Assembly: GCA_023213395.1 (NCBI GenBank)
Contig: CM041465.1
Location: 181,729,741 to 181,793,740 of the forward strand
DNA length: 64,000 nt
Direction: 5' to 3'
DNA from: Cycas panzhihuaensis
Lineage: Eukaryota > Cycadophyta
Shown here: positions 57,641-64,000 of the stretch, one piece after another
How positions within the stretch are numbered: position 1 is the first letter of the stretch
Layout of the letters: each line of letters opens with the position of its first letter
The notes under the pieces: generated by a model
What the model was told of the DNA's origin: nothing
Seen by the model: only the letters and a program-made list of their open reading frames with translations
Database searches by the model: none
Position numbers and translations under genes: made by a program

Positions 57641-58700
57641 CAAAGGAACAATCAGAATCGAGAGAGATCCCTCAATTCTCACCCTTCGCATGGTAGAGGG
57701 AAGGGTGTACGAAGACTATCTTCCCCTTCGTGCTCCCTTGACTGCCATGCTCCATCACCTTCACGATCCCGTAACAAGGGAAAGAAGGTGATCCAAATGC
57801 TTGAGACCACTCCCCTTTATGCGTTGAACCGGTCTCAAGTTGCAAAAGAGGCAACAGGCGCCTCCGTGTCTACCTCGCAACTCGACCCCCCTCCAAAAGC
57901 TGTTCCTCTAGAGATTCCTACACTTCCCAAGAGCATTCCCATCCACCCCAGTAAATTCAACTTTAGGAGAGCCCTTACCCAACCTACAGGGAGGGGTGAG
58001 CCCTTCTTTGTAGTTGAAGAGCTTCTCACTGTGGCTACCGAGATGTCCATCATGGACATCTTGAGAAGTTGCCCCAAGCAGCGAACACTCCTCTTGGAAG
58101 CTCTAGGATCGAATGACGCGTCCGTTCATGCCTTGGGCACAACCTAAAGCTGTGAACCTATCATCTCTTTTGATCCTAGAGATCTTCCTGCATCTAGTAG
58201 AAGGGAATGCCAATGGAACTTCCCTTTCACCATTACCATAGATACTCCTGATTGCACGTTATGAAGAACCGTCATGGACAACGGTTCTTACATCGATCTC
58301 ATGCCCTTGCGCGTTATGCAAGAGCTTGGCATTTCTGCCTTGGAACCTATTCCATAGCATTGTCAGGGTTATGATGGTAGTGAGAAGACTCCCTTGGGAT
58401 CTATCTTGATACCTCTTACTCTCGAGGACAAGACTGTCGTTATTGACATCGTCATCCTTGATGTTGACGTTGATTACAACCTACTTCTGGGTCGACCATG
58501 GCTTGACCAAATGGGAGCCATGTGTTCCACCTATTGGAGGCAACTTAAATTTATCCATAATAGGCAAATGAAAGTTATCTCCCATGAGCGATCGCTCACC
58601 AAACAAGCTAGGCCTTCTACTCAGGCAAGCCATGGCCATACGAAGGGAAACAAATGCCCTTTCGATCATGTCTCAGCCTGCTCCATTAGAATCCTCGATT
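57641..58700 (+). pseudogene. Tat-3 protease region
   Basis: A linker with a 119-codon open piece (57788-58144) precedes the aspartic protease. The active site reads VMDNGSYIDLMPL (about 58269-58308), where relatives have D-G/S-G; Asn in the second place is unusual and the same place is Lys in Tat-1. Then come LILEDKTVVIDIVIL-like strands and DYNLLLGRPWLDQMGA (about 58471-58520), the conserved C-terminal block. Stop TGA at 58262 (from CGA) and TAG at 58359. It would cut Gag-Pol. Confidence 0.82.
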
Positions 58701-59480
58701 CCTCTTACCGTGAAGAAGATCCTATATCTTCTTCTCATAATTTGATGTATTTCGCCCCTATTGGTGTCGGGAGCTATGGGTATCTCACCATGTTTGACGA
58801 TGATGGGTCCCATAGCGAGGATGAGGATCGTCCTCACCCAGTTTTATTCCTTCGCACTAATGTGGGGCATCCTCCTACTCCTAGGTTTCCTCCTAAGACC
58901 CTTTTTATTATAGAGCCTGGTCATTTTCACATGTCACATGACATTGCGCATGTCGATCATCATGTTCCTGGCTCTTCCATCCCATCACGTCCCGTAGATG
59001 ATGATGTTGAGAGTTTCCCTCTTACTTTTTATGAGGGACCTCTCCTTGACTCTCCTTTAGAGTCCCTTGGGGATGATGGGCAGCTTTCAGGCCATACCAG
59101 TCCTATCGCTCCCACACTATCCTGCGCCTCATCCATCTGAAGTCAGGTCATCCATGGAGTGGACTACTTCAAAGACGATGAGGCTTTACTGGAGCACTTA
59201 GCAGGTTCCATACCTAGTTTGCCTCCTAGTCACCACAAGCTTGGCCACTAGAAGGTCTTAGCGATTGGGTCCACATTAGCTGACCCAATCCCTTCTTCTG
59301 TTTCCTCTCTTCCGGTCAATCTTGCCCCCCTCCATTTCGAGGAGGGGAATGTTATTTGCATGGGGGCAACTCAGGACATAGTCCTTGCCCCAGATAAGAT
59401 CATCAATGTAGGAGCGAAATGTACTCACGGCAGTGAGGAATACTCCCTCTGTGCAGGAATTCCACGATGTATTCGTGTGG
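58701..59480 (+). pseudogene. Tat-3 protease-RT linker
   Basis: Open to 59137, then broken. Acidic and Pro/His-rich (FDDDGSHSEDEDRPHP, about 58794). It corresponds to Tat-1 9001-10130 with the shared FYEGPLL/FYQGLPL and YF-x-D-D/NDEA-x7-LAGS/LVGS patterns. No known domain. A family-specific spacer. Confidence 0.6.
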
Positions 59481-60230
59481 GACTACTCAGATATGAAGGG
59501 TATTGACCCCTCCATCATCACGCATAACTTTACGACCATTCACGGCGCTCGCCCGGTCGTCGGTAGTGTCCCTTTACCCAAAGCTTTCGATTCTTGTTAA
59601 GATGGAGGTTGAGAAGCTTCTAGATGCGGGACTCATTTCTTCCATCGATTACCCTAAGTGGGTATCGAATATCATTCCCGTTGCTAAGAAGAATGGGACC
59701 ATTCATATTTGTGTTGATTTTTGTGACATAAACAATGCTTATCCTAAGGACAACTTTTCTCTCCCCTTCATTGATCAAATAATTGATCGTACAGCTGGAT
59801 TCGAAGTAATGTCCTTAATGGACGACTTCTCTGACTATAACTAAATTCAGATTTCTCCTGAAGACCGCCATAAGACAGCCTTCACTACACCGTGGGGTAC
59901 CTTCGCCTACAAGGCAATGCCCTTTGGTCTTAAGAATGCAGGGGCTACTTATGAAAGAGCCATGCATTTTATCTTTCACGACCTCATCAATAATACGTTG
60001 GAGGTTTTCATGGACGATATGATGGGCCTTTCACGTACAAGAGCCCATCATCCCTCTGACTTGCGCGCCATCTTCACAAGATACCGCAAGTATCACGTTA
60101 GCCTGAACCCACTGAAATGTGTGTTTGCCATCACTTTAGGCAAACTCTTGGGTTTCCTCATATCCAACAAGGAATCCAAATTGATCCAGAAAAAGTCAAG
60201 GCAATCCTTGACATGCCGCCACCTAGGACC
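59481..60230 (+). pseudogene. Tat-3 reverse transcriptase
   Basis: Gypsy RT. Blocks: VEKLLDAGLISSIDYPKWVSN (about 59608-59670), ICVDFCDINNAYPKDNFSLPFIDQI (about 59708-59780), VMSLMDDFSDYN then a TAA, FTTPWGTF and MPFGLKNAGATYERAM (about 59917-59965), active site VFMDDMMGLSR (about 60005), RYRKYHVSLNPLKCVFAI. The normal MDGFSGYNQ reads MDDFSDYN. A one-base shift near 60180 joins it to RNase H. Nearly complete apart from these breaks. Confidence 0.92.
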
Positions 60231-60930
60231 CAATAACAAATTAAGTTGTTTCTAGGCAGGCTTGGTTTTCTAAGGTATTTCTTGGCAAATTTTGCCATAA
60301 ATACCAAGCCTCTTACGAACCTATTGAAGAAAGAAGCCCCTTTTGTTTGGTCAGACAAGACCCAAAAAGCCTTCGTAGGACTCAAGGAAGCTCTAGTTTC
60401 CACCCCTACACTGGCGCCTCCTCGCTTTGATAGGCCCTTCATTCTATACACCTTAGCAACCAACGAATCCCTAGGCACAATGCTCATATAGGAGGACGAT
60501 TTGGGAATTAAGAGGGCTATTTATTTCATCAACCACACTCTCGTTGCTGCTGAATTAAATTATCCTCATGCCGAAAAGGAATGCCTCTCCTTGGTCCATG
60601 CGACCAAGAAGTTTAGGCATTACTTGCTTGGCAATACAACCAAGGTGATCGTTCAATCCAATCCCTTGCATTACTTACTTACTCATTCAGACTTGACAGG
60701 TAGGGCAGGTCGTTGGGCTGTCCTGCTTCAAGAGTTTAACTTGCAAGTCATTAATAGGAAGTCGAAGAAGGGAATGATAGTAGTAGAGCAATTAGCCGAT
60801 GCTGCCATTCCCAATGCGAGCGGTGTTCCTGTTGATGACTCTTTCCCGGACAAATCTATTATAACCGTCCATGATGCTTCCCTTTACCCACTTGCTGACA
60901 GCAAGTGGTATGATGACATTGTGTGATATC
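60231..60930 (+). pseudogene. Tat-3 RT-linked RNase H (catalytic Asp lost)
   Basis: Two open pieces (60246-60488, 60501-60926) split by one TAG. FLGRLGFLRYF, FVWSDKTQKAF and LAPPRFDRPFILYTLATNES (about 60415-60470), EKECLSLVHATKKFRHYL (about 60577-60630), VIVQSNPLHYLL (about 60646) and GRWAVLLQEFNLQVINRKSKK. The first catalytic Asp position is Asn (ATNES) and the T-D-x-P-L site is Q-S-N-P-L, while Glu is kept. The fold is intact but two Asp are gone, so nuclease activity is unlikely. It may now serve as a structural tether, as described for the connection domain of retroviruses. Confidence 0.82.
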
Positions 60931-62149
60931 TGACTGAGCAAGAATATCGCCCTGAAGCTAGTAACAAGGTTAGGTTGCATATCTATACCATTGCTAGGCA
61001 ACACTTCCTCGTGGATGAAGTGTTATACAAGAGATCCTTCAATGGGATCTTGCTTCGCTGCGTCGCTCTTGATGAAGTAGACTAAATACTCCGTAAATGC
61101 CACCATGGCATTTGTGCGGGCCACTTTGGGGGCCAATCCATAGCCCAAAGGATCCTCTGCATGGGTTATTACTGGCCATCCTTGTTCAAGGATGCCCACG
61201 CCTATGCCCTTAGATGTTGGCGATGTCAGGAGCACACCAATGACTCTCATGTACCTTCTGAGGCATTGTACCCTATCGTGTCTCCATGGCCCTTTTCTCA
61301 ATAGGGCTTAGACCTCATTGGGGCTATATCGCTGCCATCTTCTGCATAACACAAATATATCTTAACTGCTACTGAATACTTCACTAAATGGGCAGAGACA
61401 ATCCTCCTGTCTATTACCTCTGGCAAGACGATAGCCACCTTCATCTTCCAGCATATTATCTATCGTTTCAGGATTCCAGATGTCCTAATTACGGATAATG
61501 GAACTTCCTTCTGTAACAAGGAGATGGACGAATTGTGCGAGAAATTCAAAATCTCGCATAAGACGTCATCTCCTTATTACCCCCAAGCAAACGGGTAAGC
61601 TGAATCTTTCAACAAAATACTCATCGACATTTTAAAGAAAACTGTCGCCCAGTCTCAAAGAAACTGGCACATCTAACTCCCTTTCGCCTTATGGGCTTAT
61701 CACACTTCCATCCGCACGGCTACCGAAATGGCCTTATTCTCGTTAGTCTACGGAACCGAGGTGATACTCCCACTGGAAGTGGAGATCCCCTTTCTTTGGG
61801 TTTCCCTTCGAGGCCTCATTGACGAGGAATCTATTCGCCAGGCTCGCCTCCTAGACCTCGAAGCCCTGGATGAGAGGCACTTAACAGCTTATCAAGCGAA
61901 CCTCACTTTGAAAGCCTGCTTGTAAAGGACACACGACAAATGTCTTTATGCTTGTCATTTGTGCCCTGGGGACCACGTCCTCAAATTAGAGTACCTTTAT
62001 GATCACTTGGCCAAATTTGAGCCCAAATGGGTAAGCCCCTTCATCGTTCTCGAAAGCCTCGATAACAGTGCATATAGGATTGCCACCTTGGAAGGCTTAG
62101 AATTTGAGAAAGCAGTCAATGAAAAATTCCTTAAGAAGTTTTATGCGTG
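60931..62149 (+). pseudogene. Tat-3 integrase
   Basis: Zinc region CHHGICAGHFGGQSIAQRI to CWRCQ (about 61092-61230) with both His and both Cys. Core: GLDLIGA (first Asp, about 61306), LITDNGTSF (second Asp, about 61486) and AESFNKIL (Glu, about 61600). Then LWAYHTSIRTATEMALFSLVYGTEVILPLEVEIPFLW (61689-61800, in pieces) and a C-terminal domain with GDHVLKLEYL and KFEPKWVSPFIVLE (61959-62147). DDE and HHCC are complete. Breaks are about seven single stops (e.g. 60924 TGA, 61302 TAG at Trp, 61597, 61675, 61923). It joins cDNA to host DNA. Confidence 0.9.
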
Positions 62150-63119
<970 letters not shown>

Positions 63120-63584
63120 ATGTCCCTTTTCATTTTTACCGATGGTGGAAGTCACGGCAACCCCGAACCTTCTGCCATTGCGTGGGTTCTTCGCAGCCCC
63201 TCCGGGCATGATTTCTTGCGTTCCAGGGTCTTCCTTCTCGAGGTAACCAATAACGAAGCCGAGTACATGGCCATTATTGAAGCCCTTACTAGTGCTCTCT
63301 GTTTCCATCACGGGTCCATCATGTTGCTTTGTGATTCTTAGGTCGTGGTGTCCCATCTCACCCAGGTCTACCAGGTGCGATGCCCTCACCTGAGAACCCT
63401 CATATCTGCTACCAGGTCTCTTCTAGCTCGTTTCTCGTCAGTGGATATTCAGCATATCCCTAGGCACCTCAATGCTGAGGCTGACAGCCTCGTCTGCCTC
63501 ATCCTTGAGCGTCGCCTCCCTCTTCTAAACAAGCGCCTCGAGGCTTGCACGGTCAACCGTGCCCAAGTCTCTGATTGCTGTTAG
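63120..63584 (+). pseudogene. Tat-3 second RNase H, separate ORF downstream of integrase
   Basis: Archaeal/plant-type (RVT_3-like) RNase H of 154 codons with a single in-frame TAG (63342, at a probable Gln). The ATG at 63120 is chosen because MSLFIFTDGGS matches MALSIFTDGGS of Tat-1, with catalytic Asp at residue 8 in both. Further sites: TNNEAEYMAII (Glu48), LLCDS (Asp72) and RHLNAEADSL (Asp122), so the D-E-D-D set is complete. Relatives in Tat elements normally carry this domain between RNase H and integrase. Here it lies about 1 kb past integrase. Next downstream is the 3' LTR. How it would be expressed (own initiation, splicing, readthrough) is not visible. Confidence 0.85.
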
Positions 63585-63796
63585 TTAGATGTGCTTGCTC
63601 TATTTGTTGCATGCTCTCCTACTTCACGTTGTACTTTGATGATAGGGGCATCCCCTTTTACTTGCTTATTTCATTTACAGGTCAATGTTTAGGCAGCCAG
63701 CGACCCCTACATTGTCCTCGTCTCCATCTCCCTTGTCCACGTGTTCTGCCATGACACTTGCCTATGCCCTTAGTCCACGTGCTGCTCTTTATTACT

Positions 63797-63838
<42 letters not shown>

Positions 63839-63912
63839 TGTGCTACTCATATCTTTGATTGTCAACATTTGCCATCATGTTACTCTTACGGTGAGGCTCT
63901 GCGCCGAGGCGG
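63585..63912 (+). other. Tat-3 3' untranslated region
   Basis: Non-coding. Contains (TA)n at 63799-63835. The bases before the 3' LTR (GCCGAGGCGG) are only partly purine, a weak polypurine tract. Confidence 0.55.
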
Positions 63913-64000
63913 TGTTTCCCGGCTCTTTGGGAATGGACTCGAGATGCATCGACACAGGTTTGTTTAGGTATACTTTCTTACCTTTTCTTGCCCATGCTTA
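63913..64000 (+). repeat. Tat-3 3' LTR, first 88 bp (cut by window end)
   Basis: TGTTTCCCGG..., aligning with 52752-52839 with a small number of differences. It fixes the LTR start and shows that the element continues beyond the window. Confidence 0.85.

Noticed and set aside
63120-63584. Host RNase H gene next to the element
   Set aside because: The same ORF with the same start is found at the same distance from integrase in Tat-1, and the 3' LTR follows directly, so it belongs to the element.

Overview
The window looks like a stretch of a large, repeat-rich land-plant nuclear genome. I found no host gene, rRNA, tRNA or CRISPR array. Essentially every recognisable stretch comes from LTR retrotransposons of the Ty1/copia and Ty3/gypsy superfamilies, with protein motifs and primer-binding sites typical of plants. 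Most copies are old and broken by stop codons, frameshifts and deletions. I cannot name the species.

Layout. (1) 0.7-2.46 kb: plus-strand copia remnant, Cop-a. (2) 2.5-26.7 kb: a three-level nest. An outer minus-strand copia (Cop-b, gag/protease) is split by a short-internal LTR element (LARD-c, LTRs of about 510 bp). LARD-c is in turn split by a 17.5 kb Tat/Ogre-like gypsy element (Tat-1, 3515-21027, LTRs of about 2.4 kb, perfect 5-bp target duplication GTAGC). (3) 26.7-37.3 kb: remnants of a second Tat-like element (Tat-2). It is split by a minus-strand copia (Cop-d, 28516-36141), which itself carries a compact non-autonomous LTR element (TRG-e, 30157-32774) with a perfect 5-bp duplication. 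(4) 37.35-38.18 kb: a compound (TA)n/(TATG)n microsatellite of about 0.83 kb. (5) 38.5-51.4 kb: plus-strand copia Cop-f, with a nearly complete younger copia, Cop-g (42272-47517), nested inside it. (6) 52.75 kb to the window end: a third Tat-like element, Tat-3, with a 2.57 kb 5' LTR. It is less decayed and runs off the right edge just after its 3' LTR begins.

How the parts work. In the copia elements the order is gag - protease - integrase - RT - RNase H. In the Tat-like elements it is gag - protease - RT - RNase H - integrase. Tat-1 and Tat-3 also each carry a second, archaeal/plant-type RNase H as a separate downstream ORF. It lies about 1 kb beyond integrase and starts with its own Met seven residues before the first catalytic Asp. 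In the same two copies the RNase H next to RT has lost catalytic Asp positions. This displaced second RNase H is the most interesting biology in the window. Tat-1 also has a long 3' region holding an antisense coding remnant, a tandem-repeat array and a run of small hairpins.

Decay. Stops in the pol regions sit almost entirely at former Gln (CAA/CAG) and Trp (TGG to TAG) codons, with Arg CGA to TGA mainly in Tat-3. LTR termini and primer-binding sites show the same CpA-to-TpA changes. This fits deamination of methylated cytosine, with a CpA bias, in silenced transposons. The nesting order and LTR divergence seen by eye agree: TRG-e and Cop-g are young relative to their hosts.
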